DNA from: Candidatus Blautia excrementipullorum
Lineage (GTDB): Bacteria; Bacillota; Clostridia; Lachnospirales; Lachnospiraceae
Length of the DNA: 64,000 bases
NCBI GenBank assembly: GCA_019118645.1
Contig: DWYN01000018.1
Span: forward strand, 1-64,000
Direction: 5' to 3'
Shown here one piece after another: positions 9,079-18,309 of the stretch. How positions within the stretch are numbered: position 1 is the first letter of the stretch; the number at the start of each line of letters is the position of its first letter. The notes beneath the pieces are model-generated. The model was not told where the DNA came from. It saw nothing but the letters and a program-made list of their open reading frames with translations, and ran no database searches. Position numbers and translations under genes: made by a program.

Positions 9079-9926
9079 TGAAGACGAGAAAAGTTGTGGA
9101 TCATAAAATCAACTGGCCGGTGACTGTTCTTCTGATCATTGGCTGTGTAACTATCTTTTTTCCGCTGTATATGGCTGTGATCATTGCCTTTAAACAGCCT
9201 ACAGAAATGACAAATGATATTGCGGGGGCTCTGTCCCTGCCGTCATTCTTCAGCTTCAGCAATTTTACGGAAGCTATGCGGGTGACAGATTTCTGGCATT
9301 CTCTCGGAAACAGTTTGCTTCTTACGGGAGTTACGGTTGTCCTTACAATGCTGATCCATTCTCTGGCCGGGTACGCTATTGGAAGGAGCATGGCTCGCAG
9401 CAAGGCATATAATTTTATATATCTCTATCTTGTCAGCGGAATGTTTGTTCCCTTTGCCATCCTGATGATGCCTCTGATCAAACAGACAGCTCAGATGGGA
9501 ATCGCGAACCGGGCCGGCGTGGTGATTCTGTATGTGGTGTTCTATATTCCAATGAATTTGCTTCTGTATACCGGATACCTGAAAAATATTCCTCTTGCAC
9601 TGGAAGAGGCGGCAAGAGTGGACGGATCCACTACCTGGCATACTTTCTGGAGGATTATCTTCCCTATTATGAAGCCCATGCATGCGACAGTAGCCGTACT
9701 CACTGCGCTGGCAGTGTGGAATGATGTTATGACTCCTCTGGTAATCATGTCCGGTACAGGACTGAACACCCTGCCTCTGGCACAGTTGAATTTCCAGACT
9801 CAGTTCGGAACTAATTATAATCTTGCTTTTGCGTCCTACCTTCTGGCTTTGCTGCCAATTTTGATTTTTTATATTTTCTGTCAGAAGCAGATTCTGAACG
9901 GCGTGGTAAACGGAGCTGTGAAGTAG
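9078..9926 (+). CDS. Sugar ABC transporter permease (MalG/UgpE type)
   Basis: The 282-residue membrane protein is the second CUT1 permease. It carries the EAA loop LALEEAARVDGSTTWHTFWR and then IIFPIMKP, and ends with NGVVNGAVK, a C-terminus common in this family. The start codon overlaps the previous stop in TAATG, so the two permeases are probably made in equal amounts. The operon ends at the terminator 80 bases downstream. Confidence 0.94.
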   Translation: MKTRKVVDHKINWPVTVLLIIGCVTIFFPLYMAVIIAFKQPTEMTNDIAGALSLPSFFSFSNFTEAMRVTDFWHSLGNSLLLTGVTVVLTMLIHSLAGYAIGRSMARSKAYNFIYLYLVSGMFVPFAILMMPLIKQTAQMGIANRAGVVILYVVFYIPMNLLLYTGYLKNIPLALEEAARVDGSTTWHTFWRIIFPIMKPMHATVAVLTALAVWNDVMTPLVIMSGTGLNTLPLAQLNFQTQFGTNYNLAFASYLLALLPILIFYIFCQKQILNGVVNGAVK

Positions 9927-10004
9927 TAGAATTTTATATAGACCATGCATATGAAAATCAGAAATGCAGCTGTCAATTTGAACAGATCAGATTTTTTATA
10001 TGCG

Positions 10005-10053
10005 GAAGCCGCTGCTGCACTGTAAATATATGGTGCTGCGGCGGTTTCTTTTT
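10005..10053 (+). terminator. Intrinsic terminator after the sugar transporter operon
   Basis: A 16-base arm (10005-10020) pairs with 10033-10048 with one mismatch and two G-U pairs, followed by TTTTT. It closes the operon that begins at 5238. Confidence 0.85.
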
Positions 10054-10075
10054 CCGTATCCGCAGATGTGCTGTC

Positions 10076-10104
10076 TTGACAAACCTTTCCGTCTGCCCTA
10101 CTAT
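10076..10104 (+). promoter_or_regulatory. Promoter for homoserine dehydrogenase
   Basis: A perfect -35 TTGACA (10076-10081), a 17-base spacer and TACTAT (10099-10104) lie about 50 bases before the start codon. Confidence 0.75.
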
Positions 10105-10155
10105 GAAATAGGTAATACTTTTGTAGTGTTAATACAAAGGAAAGGAGTCCTTTTA

Positions 10156-11451
10156 ATGGAAAAGAAAGTAATACGCGCCGCACTTCTGGGGCTGGGCACA
10201 GTGGGAACCGGTGTATATAAGGTGCTGCAAGCACAAAGAAATGAGATGGAAGCCAAACTGGGAAGTACGGTGGAGATCAAAAAGATCATGGTGAGAAATC
10301 TTGAGAAGGCGGCGGCTAAGATAGAAGATCCTTCTGTTTTAACGAATAACTGGGAAGAGATCCTCCATGATCCTGAAATTGATATTGTTATAGAGCTGAT
10401 CGGCGGGATAGAGCCTGCCAGAACCTATATTCTTGCTGCGCTGAAAGCCGGAAAACATGTAGTATCTGCCAATAAAGACCTGATCGCCGTTCACGGCAAG
10501 GAGCTCTTTGACATGGCGGAGACTCATCATGTGGATTTCCTTTTTGAAGCTGCTGTGGCCGGCGGAATTCCCATTATCCGTCCTCTGAAACAATGCCTTG
10601 CAGGCAATCACATGAAAGAAGTCATGGGAATTGTAAACGGAACCACGAATTTCATCCTGACAAAAATGACGCAGGAAGGAATGGAGTTCAAGGAGGCCCT
10701 TGATCTGGCTACAGAGCTGGGATATGCGGAAGCGGATCCCACGGCGGATATTGAAGGACTGGATGCCGGACGGAAAGTGGCGATCCTGGCTTCCGTGGCT
10801 TTTAACTCCAGAGTGGTATTTGATGATGTGTATATTGAGGGAATCACGAAAATTACATCCAAGGATATCCTGTATGCAAAAGAGATGGGCTGTGATATCA
10901 AACTTATCGGAATGGCAAGAAACACAGAAAAAGGCATAGAGGCCTATGTATGCCCCATGCTTCTGCCAAGTTCTCATCCGCTTTCCTCCGTAAATGATTC
11001 CTACAATGCTGTGTTCGTACAGGGAGACGCAGTGGGAAATGCAATGTTTTATGGAAGAGGAGCCGGAGAACTGCCCACAGCCAGTGCCGTTGTGGGAGAT
11101 GTTTTTGACATTGTGAGAAACATCCGAGTGGGATGCAGCGCGAGAATCGGCTGCACCTGCTATAAAAACCTGGCGGTAAAGAAAATGGCAGATACCTATA
11201 ATCGCTACTTTATGAGACTGAAAGTGGAGGATCGATGCGGCGTTCTGGCGGAAATGACAGCTGTATTTGCAAAATACCAGGTGAGTGTGGCGCAGATTAT
11301 TCAGAAAGAGACACGGCCCGGGGAAGAGGCTGAGGTAGTGGTGATTACAGAAGAAGTGCGGGAGGGTGATTTCCGTACTGCCATGGAGGAACTTTCCGGC
11401 AAACAGTGCGTACACAAGATTTCCAGTATGCTGAGAGTTTATGGGAAGTAG
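10156..11451 (+). CDS. hom: Homoserine dehydrogenase
   Basis: The 431-residue enzyme reduces aspartate semialdehyde to homoserine with NAD(P)H, in the pathway to threonine and methionine. The Rossmann motif is ALLGLGTVGTGVY (residues 8-20), followed by the family stretches AANKDLIA-like SANKDLIAVHG and NGTTNFILTKM. The C-terminal ACT domain (about 350-431, beginning RLKVEDRCGVLAEMTAVF) is the usual allosteric site. The frame is open upstream to 10000, but the ATG at 10156 with AAAGGAG at 10141 gives the right N-terminus and follows a good promoter. It is the only amino-acid biosynthesis gene in this stretch. Confidence 0.95.
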   Translation: MEKKVIRAALLGLGTVGTGVYKVLQAQRNEMEAKLGSTVEIKKIMVRNLEKAAAKIEDPSVLTNNWEEILHDPEIDIVIELIGGIEPARTYILAALKAGKHVVSANKDLIAVHGKELFDMAETHHVDFLFEAAVAGGIPIIRPLKQCLAGNHMKEVMGIVNGTTNFILTKMTQEGMEFKEALDLATELGYAEADPTADIEGLDAGRKVAILASVAFNSRVVFDDVYIEGITKITSKDILYAKEMGCDIKLIGMARNTEKGIEAYVCPMLLPSSHPLSSVNDSYNAVFVQGDAVGNAMFYGRGAGELPTASAVVGDVFDIVRNIRVGCSARIGCTCYKNLAVKKMADTYNRYFMRLKVEDRCGVLAEMTAVFAKYQVSVAQIIQKETRPGEEAEVVVITEEVREGDFRTAMEELSGKQCVHKISSMLRVYGK

Positions 11452-11492
11452 GCAGAATTGAGAAATCCTGTCAGCACAGAAAGAAAAAATCC

Positions 11493-11520
11493 TTGAAAAA
11501 TTCTATATTTTTGGTACTAT
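11493..11520 (+). promoter_or_regulatory. Promoter for gpmI
   Basis: TTGAAA (11493-11498), 16-base spacer and TACTAT (11515-11520); TATAAA overlaps just downstream. Located 56 bases before the gpmI start. Confidence 0.55.
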
Positions 11521-11575
11521 AAATAAGAAGTAAAAGAATTAGAAGAAAAAGCTGTTATACAAAAAGGAGAACATT

Positions 11576-13117
11576 ATGAGCAAAAAACCAACTGTTTTAA
11601 TGATTCTTGATGGTTATGGACTGAATGAAAAACATGACGGAAATGCCGTTTATGAGGCTAAGACACCGGTCATGGATAAATTGATGGCAGAGTGCCCCTT
11701 TGTAAAAGGCAATGCCAGCGGGCTTGCAGTAGGTCTTCCGGAAGGCCAGATGGGAAATTCCGAGGTGGGACATATGAATATGGGCGCAGGCCGTATTGTA
11801 TACCAGGAGCTTACCAGAATTACAAAAGAAATTAACGATGGTGATTTCTTCAAAAATGAAGCCCTTCTGGCGGCAATGAAGAACGCCAAGGACAATGATT
11901 CCGCAATCCATTTCATGGGACTTCTGTCCGACGGCGGTGTTCACAGCCATAATACGCATCTTTACGGACTTCTGGAAATGGCAAAAAGAGAAGGACTGAA
12001 AAAAGTCTATGTTCACTGCTTCCTGGATGGCCGTGATACGCCTCCTGCATCGGGAAAGGGCTATATTGAAGAACTGGAAGCAAAGATGAAAGAAATCGGC
12101 GTAGGAGAAATCGGCGTTATTTCCGGCCGCTACTATGCAATGGACAGAGATAACCGCTGGGATCGTGTGGAACTGGCATACAAAGCTCTGACCAGAGGCG
12201 AGGGAGTGAAAGGAACCGATGCTGCCCAGGCAGTTCAGGCATCTTACGACAACGGAAAGACAGATGAGTTTGTGCTTCCTACAGTGATTGAGAAGGACGG
12301 AAAACCTGTTGCAGTGATTCAGGATAAAGACTCCGTTGTTTTCTTTAATTTCCGGCCGGATCGTGCCCGTGAAATTACCAGGGCATTCTGCGATGATGAC
12401 TTTAAGGGGTTTGATCGGGAGAAACGTCTGGATCTTACCTATGTATGCTTTACAGATTATGATGAGACGATCCCAAATAAGCTGGTGGCTTTCCACAAGG
12501 TACAGCTTCATAATACTTTCGGCGAGTACCTTGCCGCACATAACATGACACAGGTCCGTATCGCGGAGACTGAGAAATATGCTCATGTAACCTTTTTCTT
12601 CAATGGCGGCGTGGAAGAGCCGAACAAGGGTGAGGACAGAATCCTTGTGAAATCTCCAAAAGTTGCCACATATGACCTTCAGCCGGAGATGAGTGCTCCC
12701 CAGGTATGCGATAAGCTTGTGGAGGCGATTAAATCCGGCAAATATGATGTGGTGATCATCAATTTTGCAAATCCGGATATGGTTGGGCATACCGGTGTGG
12801 AAAATGCAGCGATCAGCGCTGTAGAAGCTGTGGATGAATGTGTGGGAAGAGCTGTGGAAGCTGTTAAGGAAGTGAATGGCCAGATGTTTATCTGTGCTGA
12901 CCATGGAAACGCAGAACAGCTTGTGGATTATGAGACGGGAGAACCTTTTACCGCTCATACGACAAATCCGGTTCCGTTCATTCTGGTGAATGCAGATCCC
13001 AAGTATGGCCTGAGAGAGAACGGCTGCCTTGCAGATATTGTTCCGACACTGATTGAGCTGATGGGAATGGAGCAGCCGAAGGAAATGACCGGAAAGTCGC
13101 TTTTGATCGAAAAATAA
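11576..13117 (+). CDS. gpmI: 2,3-bisphosphoglycerate-independent phosphoglycerate mutase
   Basis: The 513-residue metalloenzyme interconverts 3- and 2-phosphoglycerate using two Mn ions and a phosphoserine. The metal site LMILDGYGL (residues 7-15) and catalytic Ser in MGNSEVGHMNMGAGR (about 58-72) are present, as are GRDTPPASG and the C-terminal metal ligands in NFANPDMVGHTG and CADHGNAEQ. Length is as expected. An AAAAGGAG site lies 8 bases upstream. It is a single-gene unit with its own promoter and terminator, separate from the gapA-pgk-tpiA run in the same window. Confidence 0.97.
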   Translation: MSKKPTVLMILDGYGLNEKHDGNAVYEAKTPVMDKLMAECPFVKGNASGLAVGLPEGQMGNSEVGHMNMGAGRIVYQELTRITKEINDGDFFKNEALLAAMKNAKDNDSAIHFMGLLSDGGVHSHNTHLYGLLEMAKREGLKKVYVHCFLDGRDTPPASGKGYIEELEAKMKEIGVGEIGVISGRYYAMDRDNRWDRVELAYKALTRGEGVKGTDAAQAVQASYDNGKTDEFVLPTVIEKDGKPVAVIQDKDSVVFFNFRPDRAREITRAFCDDDFKGFDREKRLDLTYVCFTDYDETIPNKLVAFHKVQLHNTFGEYLAAHNMTQVRIAETEKYAHVTFFFNGGVEEPNKGEDRILVKSPKVATYDLQPEMSAPQVCDKLVEAIKSGKYDVVIINFANPDMVGHTGVENAAISAVEAVDECVGRAVEAVKEVNGQMFICADHGNAEQLVDYETGEPFTAHTTNPVPFILVNADPKYGLRENGCLADIVPTLIELMGMEQPKEMTGKSLLIEK

Positions 13118-13143
13118 AATTTGACAGATTAAAAAAGAAGACA

Positions 13144-13176
13144 GCCGCAGAGTGCAAACACTCTGCGGCGATTTTA
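13144..13176 (+). terminator. Intrinsic terminator after gpmI
   Basis: GCCGCAGAGTG (13144-13154) pairs perfectly with CACTCTGCGGC (13159-13169) across a 4-base loop, followed by GATTTTAATT. Confidence 0.88.
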
Positions 13177-13393
13177 ATTGTGAGACGGAACTGCGGCCTT
13201 TTTTTCAAATTTCTTCAAAGGATAAAATGTATAATGCAGGATACAATAAAAACAAACAAATCTGATATAATAAAGCCGCTGTTTTCAGCATGTATATAAT
13301 AGTTCCATATATGCATTGTCAGAAATGTGAATTTGTGGATTGAAAAAACGGCGATGGGATATTTTGTAAATTTCAAAAAACATAAGTCATATC

Positions 13394-13423
13394 TGGCACA
13401 AACAGAATGAAGTATGCTATAAT
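13394..13423 (+). promoter_or_regulatory. Probable promoter for the L,D-transpeptidase
   Basis: TATAAT (13418-13423) is preceded by TGGCAC (13394-13399) at an 18-base spacing. The -35 is weak. The rest of 13177-13498 is AT-rich and holds no gene I can support. Confidence 0.45.
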
Positions 13424-13498
13424 AAAAAATGTTCTGGAAAAATATGCTTATCAGAACAAATGGTTGTATTTCAGGCTACAGTCGAGGAGAACATTTTG

Positions 13499-15397
13499 AT
13501 GAACAGCAAAGATAACAGAGAAAATATTCCGTCAGGTTCTGCTGACGAGACAACAAATATTGAAAATAAGATTAATGCGGCCATGGATAAAATTACAGAG
13601 GATTTTCCAGAGGAGACAGATCAGGAAGCATATGATTCCGCGGAGAATGAAGCGGAAGAATATGAGGACGAATACAGCTTCGGAGGAGAAAATGACTCCG
13701 AAGACGATGATTCATATTTTCCGGAAGAAGATGAAGAGGGAGAAGATGAAGACGGGGAGTATGATCCGGAACGCTATGAAGACGGAGAGAACGGTTCCGG
13801 GTATGAAGAAGCCGATGAAGACGAAGAATATGATTCTGAGGAAGACGATACAGAAGAGGAGGAAAGTCCTCCGGCGTCCTCAAGAAGCAAAAATAAATCT
13901 GCCCGTCCCAGCCCGGTAGTATATGTGCCTATGGATGACCTGGACGAAGAAATGCCGCTTCCAGCCGAAAAGGGAAAAAAGAAGCATAAAGGCCTGAAAA
14001 TTACGGGACTTCTGCTGCTTCTGCTGATTGTTCTTGCAGGATGCGCATATGCAGGCGTCTCCTATTATTATGCAGACCGCTTTTTTGAAGGCACCTGGAT
14101 CAATGGAATCAATTGTTCAGGAAAAACCGCCTATGAGACAGAGATGGCGCTTGCCGACCAGATTCAGGACTATTCTATAGAAGTTTTGGCCAGAAACCAG
14201 AGCCCGCAGACAATCACCGGGGATCAGATCAATTACCAGTATTTGTCCAGCGGCGATGTACTGAAGCTTTTGAAACAGCAGAAACCCTTTGAATGGATAA
14301 AGGGGCTTTATGAGCAGAAAAGTTATACAGTGTCTGAAAATACTTATTATGACAAAACCCTGCTTCAGAATCAGGTCACATCATTAAACTGTGCGAAGGC
14401 TGAAAATCAGGTGGAGCCGGAGAACGCCTATGTGGCGTTTAAGGATAACCAGTTTCAGATTGTTCCTGAGACAGAGGGCAGCAAGCTGAATATCAAACAG
14501 GCATACCAGATTCTGGATCAGGCTATTTCTGAAAATCAGACTTCTGTAGATTTCAACACTGCACCTGATGCATATGTATCAGCGGAGGTCACCCAGGATG
14601 ATCCGGAGCTGCAGTCGGCTCTGGAAGCCTGCAACAATTATACGAAGGCCAGCATAACGTATACTTTCGGTGATCAGACCGTTACGCTTGACGGCAATAC
14701 CATTAAGGAATGGCTGCAGTTCGACGAAAAAGGGCAGCTTTTGCTGGATGATGCGACTTTCCAGCAGCATATTGCGGATTACGTGGCCCAGATTGCGGCA
14801 CAGTACAATACGGTGGGGACAGAGAGAGAGTTCCATACAACCAGCGGAAGGACGGTATATGTTTCCGGATCCGCTTATGGATGGGCGATTGACCAGACAG
14901 CGGAAGTTGCACAGCTTTCTCAGGAAATCCGGTCAGGAACCCAGGTTACGAGGCAGCCGGCTTACTCGCAGACAGCGAATTCGTATGGAGTCAACGATCT
15001 GGGAGACACTTATATTGAAGTTGACCTGAGTGATCAGCATATGTATTATTACCAGTCCGGGTCCTTGATATTTGATTCTGACTTTGTGTCAGGAAATATG
15101 AGTTATTCTGACAGACAGACGCCGTCCGGAATTTATACGCTTTATTACAAAAAGAGTCCTGATGTGCTTCGCGGAGCACAAAAGCCTGACGGAACATATG
15201 AATATGAAGAACCGGTAGAATACTGGATGCCTTTCAACGGAGGAATTGGTTTCCACGATGCGCCGTGGAGGAGCGAATTCGGAGGAGATATTTATCTTAC
15301 CAACGGATCTCACGGCTGTATAAATCTTCCGCCGGAAAACGCGGCGGTGCTTTACAGCATTATCCAGTATAATGTACCAATTGTTTGTTTTTACTAA
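13499..15397 (+). CDS. Membrane-anchored L,D-transpeptidase (YkuD) with acidic N-terminal tail
   Basis: The 632-residue protein would cross-link peptidoglycan peptides (3-3 links) outside the cell. The first ~150 residues are strikingly acidic and Glu/Asp/Tyr-rich, then a basic patch KKKHKGLK leads into one membrane helix (about 167-190). A peptidoglycan-binding region of the PG_binding_4 type follows, and the YkuD catalytic domain closes the protein with its nucleophile Cys in SHGCINLPPENA near the end. The start at 13499 has GAGGAG nine bases upstream and is preferred to the in-frame ATG at 13460. Cytoplasmic placement of the acidic tail follows from the single signal-anchor. Target specificity cannot be told. 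Confidence 0.9.
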   Translation: MNSKDNRENIPSGSADETTNIENKINAAMDKITEDFPEETDQEAYDSAENEAEEYEDEYSFGGENDSEDDDSYFPEEDEEGEDEDGEYDPERYEDGENGSGYEEADEDEEYDSEEDDTEEEESPPASSRSKNKSARPSPVVYVPMDDLDEEMPLPAEKGKKKHKGLKITGLLLLLLIVLAGCAYAGVSYYYADRFFEGTWINGINCSGKTAYETEMALADQIQDYSIEVLARNQSPQTITGDQINYQYLSSGDVLKLLKQQKPFEWIKGLYEQKSYTVSENTYYDKTLLQNQVTSLNCAKAENQVEPENAYVAFKDNQFQIVPETEGSKLNIKQAYQILDQAISENQTSVDFNTAPDAYVSAEVTQDDPELQSALEACNNYTKASITYTFGDQTVTLDGNTIKEWLQFDEKGQLLLDDATFQQHIADYVAQIAAQYNTVGTEREFHTTSGRTVYVSGSAYGWAIDQTAEVAQLSQEIRSGTQVTRQPAYSQTANSYGVNDLGDTYIEVDLSDQHMYYYQSGSLIFDSDFVSGNMSYSDRQTPSGIYTLYYKKSPDVLRGAQKPDGTYEYEEPVEYWMPFNGGIGFHDAPWRSEFGGDIYLTNGSHGCINLPPENAAVLYSIIQYNVPIVCFY

Positions 15398-15405
15398 AAG
15401 AAACG

Positions 15406-15432
15406 GCCATGCAGAGAACAGGGCTGCATGGC
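15406..15432 (+). other. Hairpin between the L,D-transpeptidase and the DUF3784-like gene
   Basis: GCCATGCAG (15406-15414) and CTGCATGGC (15424-15432) are perfect inverted copies with a 9-base loop. There is no T-run, and the sequence continues straight into the ribosome site of the next gene, so it may set the stability or translation of the second gene rather than terminate. Confidence 0.5.
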
Positions 15433-15450
15433 AGGAAAGGGCATAAGAAG

Positions 15451-15747
15451 ATGGGAAGAACATTTGACTTTATACTTGCGGGAGCTGCTATCATTGTCGG
15501 CATAATGCTTTTGACCGGTCATGGCGACATATTTATGAAAGGCGGCAACACACAGCTGCGCAAGGCAAAATATGATGAAGAAAAAATGACAAAAGGATCC
15601 GGAGTTGCGCTGATTCTTATCGGGATTGCAACGGGAATTGATTCCTACACAACGGGACTGGCCGCAAAAGTCGGCTATATTATAGTTCTGGTTCTTATTC
15701 TTGTGGGACTGATGCTGTATCTGAAATATAAATGCCAAAAGAAATAA
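15451..15747 (+). CDS. Small membrane protein, DUF3784-like
   Basis: The 98-residue protein has three hydrophobic segments (about residues 6-24, 50-66 and 71-91), with a short polar loop between the first two containing KAKYDEEKMTKGSG. That arrangement and the K-YDEEK motif resemble the DUF3784 family, which has no established function. The ATG at 15451 follows AGGAAAGGG; the frame is open further upstream but overlaps the previous gene. It lies 54 bases after the L,D-transpeptidase and before a shared terminator, so it is probably co-transcribed. Confidence 0.65.
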   Translation: MGRTFDFILAGAAIIVGIMLLTGHGDIFMKGGNTQLRKAKYDEEKMTKGSGVALILIGIATGIDSYTTGLAAKVGYIIVLVLILVGLMLYLKYKCQKK

Positions 15748-15780
15748 GAATTTAACAAACAAGGCAGCGGCTAAAAAATA

Positions 15781-15817
15781 AGAGCATGGAAGACAGACGT
15801 TTTTCCATGCTCTTTGC
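15781..15817. terminator. Bidirectional terminator between DUF3784-like gene and HAD phosphatase
   Basis: AGAGCATGGAA (15781-15791) pairs perfectly with TTCCATGCTCT (15803-15813). The minus-strand side has a T-rich tail (complement of TAAAAAATA), and it sits between two convergent genes. Confidence 0.8.
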
Positions 15818-15825
15818 CGACTGTA

Positions 15826-16446
15826 TCAGATAAAGAGACGAACCAGATCGGAGGGCTTGTCAATCCGGTAATCCGGATCCGGAACTTCTCCAAATCCGTA
15901 GGAAGCGAAGACAAAAGGAACCTTTGCTTTTTGACAGGAAAGAAAGTCCCCCATGGTATCTCCCACATATACAGGGGACTTCAGCCCCTGATCCCGCATA
16001 AGAAGGGTAAGATTCTCCGGTTTGTCAGCGCCGGTATCGCCGTTGCATAGATGGCCCGCAAAATATTCGCCAAATCCGGTGCTTTCCAGAAATACTTCAA
16101 TATAGCCAGCCTGGCAATTGCTGACAATATAAAGAGGATACTTTTGCGATAAACTCCGGAGAGTGCTGTCCATATCATCATAAAGAGGCGCACAGTGTTT
16201 TAAGAGCGCTCTGTGTTCCGCCTGACAGCAGTTGTCGAGCAGGCGGAGCTGTTCTTTCCGGCTGCAGTCCGGGAAAACTTTTTCAGCAATCTGAGGCATT
16301 GGACGGCCAAAGAGTGATTTCAGCTTTTCCTCTGTGACGACAATATTCATGTGTTCTGTGTGGTTGAGATACTCTGTCCAGGCATTGGCCACAATAGCTG
16401 TGGAATCCCAAAGCGTTCCGTCTAAATCAAAAATAATACTATCCAT
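15826..16446 (-). CDS. HAD-superfamily hydrolase (phosphoglycolate phosphatase-like)
   Basis: The 206-residue protein has all four HAD motifs: the nucleophile Asp in FDLDGTLWDS (about residues 5-14), the Ser/Thr motif YIVSNCQ, a downstream Lys in the GADKPEN segment, and the acidic metal motif YVGDTMGD. A helical cap follows motif I, as in the PGP/beta-phosphoglucomutase group. The start at 16446 gives the family N-terminus MDSIIFDLDG and has GAAAGGA upstream. Substrate cannot be assigned; small sugar phosphates are usual. It is a single gene convergent with the operon before it. Confidence 0.88.
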   Translation of the reverse strand: MDSIIFDLDGTLWDSTAIVANAWTEYLNHTEHMNIVVTEEKLKSLFGRPMPQIAEKVFPDCSRKEQLRLLDNCCQAEHRALLKHCAPLYDDMDSTLRSLSQKYPLYIVSNCQAGYIEVFLESTGFGEYFAGHLCNGDTGADKPENLTLLMRDQGLKSPVYVGDTMGDFLSCQKAKVPFVFASYGFGEVPDPDYRIDKPSDLVRLFI

Positions 16447-16497
16447 ATTTTCCCGTCCTTTCTCCAATATTCTATAGGAGAAAATAGAAAAAATCAA

Positions 16498-16526
16498 CTG
16501 TCTTTTTCCGGGATTTATGGTATGAT
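16498..16526 (+). promoter_or_regulatory. Possible promoter for sfsA-mutY
   Basis: TATGAT (16521-16526) lies 17 bases after CTGTCT (16498-16503), just before the sfsA ribosome site GAGGT. The -35 is poor. Confidence 0.35.
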
Positions 16527-16546
16527 AGACAGCGAGGTAAAGTCAG

Positions 16547-17245
16547 ATGAAGTATAACCATACAGTGAAAGCACAGTTTCTGGACCGTCCCAATCGGTTT
16601 ATCGCGCATGTGGAGCTTCAGGACAAAGTGGAGACTGTGCATGTAAAAAATACAGGAAGATGCCGGGAACTTCTTGTCCCGGGATATGAAGTGATTCTGG
16701 AGGAGAGCACAAATCCCTCCAGGAAAACCAGATATGATTTGATCAGTGTATGCAAGGAAGGCCGCTGGATTAATATGGATTCACAGGCGCCGAACCTGGC
16801 TGCGGAGGAATGGCTGACTACGGGGGATTTTTTTACGGATCCTCATAAAGTATACCGGGAAAAGAAATTCGGGAATTCCAGATTTGATCTCTACGTGGAA
16901 ACTGCGTTCGGACGAAGAGCTTTTGTGGAGGTAAAGGGAGTTACTCTGGAAGAGGAAAATGTGGCACGCTTCCCGGATGCACCGACGGAAAGAGGAGTTA
17001 AACACGTAAAGGAACTGATCCGGTGCCTGGAAAATGGATATGAAGCATATCTTCTTTTTGTAATTCAGATGAAGGGGATCCGGCTCTTCCAGCCAAACTG
17101 GAAAACTCACGCCGGATTTGGACAGGCAGTCCGGGAAGCCCGGGCGGCCGGTGTTAAAATACTGGCATACGACTGCCTGGTGACGGAGGACAGTATGGAA
17201 ATCCGGGATCCGGTTCCCATAGATTTGGAGGAACCGTTATGCTGA
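16547..17245 (+). CDS. sfsA: SfsA family protein (DNA/RNA nuclease)
   Basis: The 232-residue protein matches SfsA along its full length, with the N-terminal OB-like part VKAQFLDRPNRFIAHVEL and NTGRCRELLVPG, and the C-terminal nuclease-like part containing YVETAFGRRAFVEVKGVTLE, where the Asp/Glu-x-Lys arrangement fits a PD-(D/E)XK core. The family was first described as stimulating maltose metabolism and has been reported to have nuclease activity. The stop overlaps the mutY start by seven bases, so the two form one unit. Confidence 0.93.
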   Translation: MKYNHTVKAQFLDRPNRFIAHVELQDKVETVHVKNTGRCRELLVPGYEVILEESTNPSRKTRYDLISVCKEGRWINMDSQAPNLAAEEWLTTGDFFTDPHKVYREKKFGNSRFDLYVETAFGRRAFVEVKGVTLEEENVARFPDAPTERGVKHVKELIRCLENGYEAYLLFVIQMKGIRLFQPNWKTHAGFGQAVREARAAGVKILAYDCLVTEDSMEIRDPVPIDLEEPLC

Positions 17246-18294
17246 GTGAAATTGTAGCGCCTCTTGTAAACTGGTACAGAGAAAATAAGCGGATTCTTCC
17301 GTGGAGAGACCGGGATAACGCGTACTATACCTGGGTGTCGGAGATCATGCTTCAGCAGACAAGAGTGGAGGCTGTGAGACCGTATTTCTGCAGGTTTGTT
17401 GCGGAGCTTCCGACTGTAAAGGCACTGGCTTCCTGCCCGGAAGAGAAACTGCTGAAACTGTGGGAAGGACTTGGATATTATAATCGGGTTCGGAATATGC
17501 AGGAGGCAGCGCGGACGGTGGTACAGGAATATGGAGGAATTCTTCCGGCAGACTATCATAAACTTCTCTCTCTGAAAGGAATCGGAAGCTACACTGCAGG
17601 AGCAATCGCTTCCATAGCCTATCATATCCCTGTCCCGGCGGTGGACGGAAATGTTCTGAGAGTTATCTCAAGGATAGAAGAAAGCCGCGGGGATATTATG
17701 AAACAGTCTGTACGCAGAGAGACAGAGGAGAAACTTCTGGAAATTATGCCTTCGGACTGCCCGGGGGATTTTAACCAGGCCCTGATGGAGCTGGGAGCAG
17801 TGATCTGCGTTCCAAACGGTCCGGCGAAATGCGAAGACTGTCCTGCTGCGCTTTTCTGCAAAGCTTATCAACATGGCACTGTGGACGAGCTTCCGGTAAA
17901 AGCAGGAAAGAAAGAACGGAGGCTGGAAGAGAGAACGGTTCTGGTAATTCAGGATGGCAATAAAACTGCAATCAGGAGAAGACCTGAAAAAGGACTTCTT
18001 GCAGGGCTCTATGAGCTTCCGAATGTGGAGGGGAGTCTGACACAGCAGGAGGCGCTGGATAAGGTGAAAGAGCTGGATCTGGAGCCGCTTTTTATCAAAG
18101 AGCTGGAACCGTCAAAACATATTTTTTCGCACATAGAATGGAGAATGACAGGGTATCTTATCAGAGTAGCCTCCCTGAAACAAAAAAAGAATCCCGGTCT
18201 GCTCTTTGTAGAAAAAAATCAGTCGGAAGAGCAGTACGCGATTCCCTCTGCTTTTCGCGCTTACGCAAAATATATGAAAAAAGGAACTGATTAA
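17239..18294 (+). CDS. mutY: A/G-specific adenine glycosylase
   Basis: The 351-residue DNA repair enzyme removes adenine paired with 8-oxoguanine. The helix-hairpin-helix region contains LKGIGSYTAGAIASIAY with the catalytic Asp in PAVDGNVLRV (about residue 136). Upstream is EIMLQQTRVEAV, the family motif. Four cysteines of the [4Fe-4S] loop follow as C-x7-C-x2-C-x5-C (CVPNGPAKCEDCPAALFC). The C-terminal part is the NUDIX-like 8-oxoG recognition domain. Its start lies inside the end of sfsA, indicating translational coupling. Confidence 0.95.
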   Translation: MLSEIVAPLVNWYRENKRILPWRDRDNAYYTWVSEIMLQQTRVEAVRPYFCRFVAELPTVKALASCPEEKLLKLWEGLGYYNRVRNMQEAARTVVQEYGGILPADYHKLLSLKGIGSYTAGAIASIAYHIPVPAVDGNVLRVISRIEESRGDIMKQSVRRETEEKLLEIMPSDCPGDFNQALMELGAVICVPNGPAKCEDCPAALFCKAYQHGTVDELPVKAGKKERRLEERTVLVIQDGNKTAIRRRPEKGLLAGLYELPNVEGSLTQQEALDKVKELDLEPLFIKELEPSKHIFSHIEWRMTGYLIRVASLKQKKNPGLLFVEKNQSEEQYAIPSAFRAYAKYMKKGTD

Positions 18295-18309
18295 AACTAT
18301 ACGAAAAAT

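Noticed and set aside
11597-12958. 453-codon minus-strand frame opposite gpmI
   Set aside because: Shadow of gpmI; composition is typical of antisense translation and there is no start signal.
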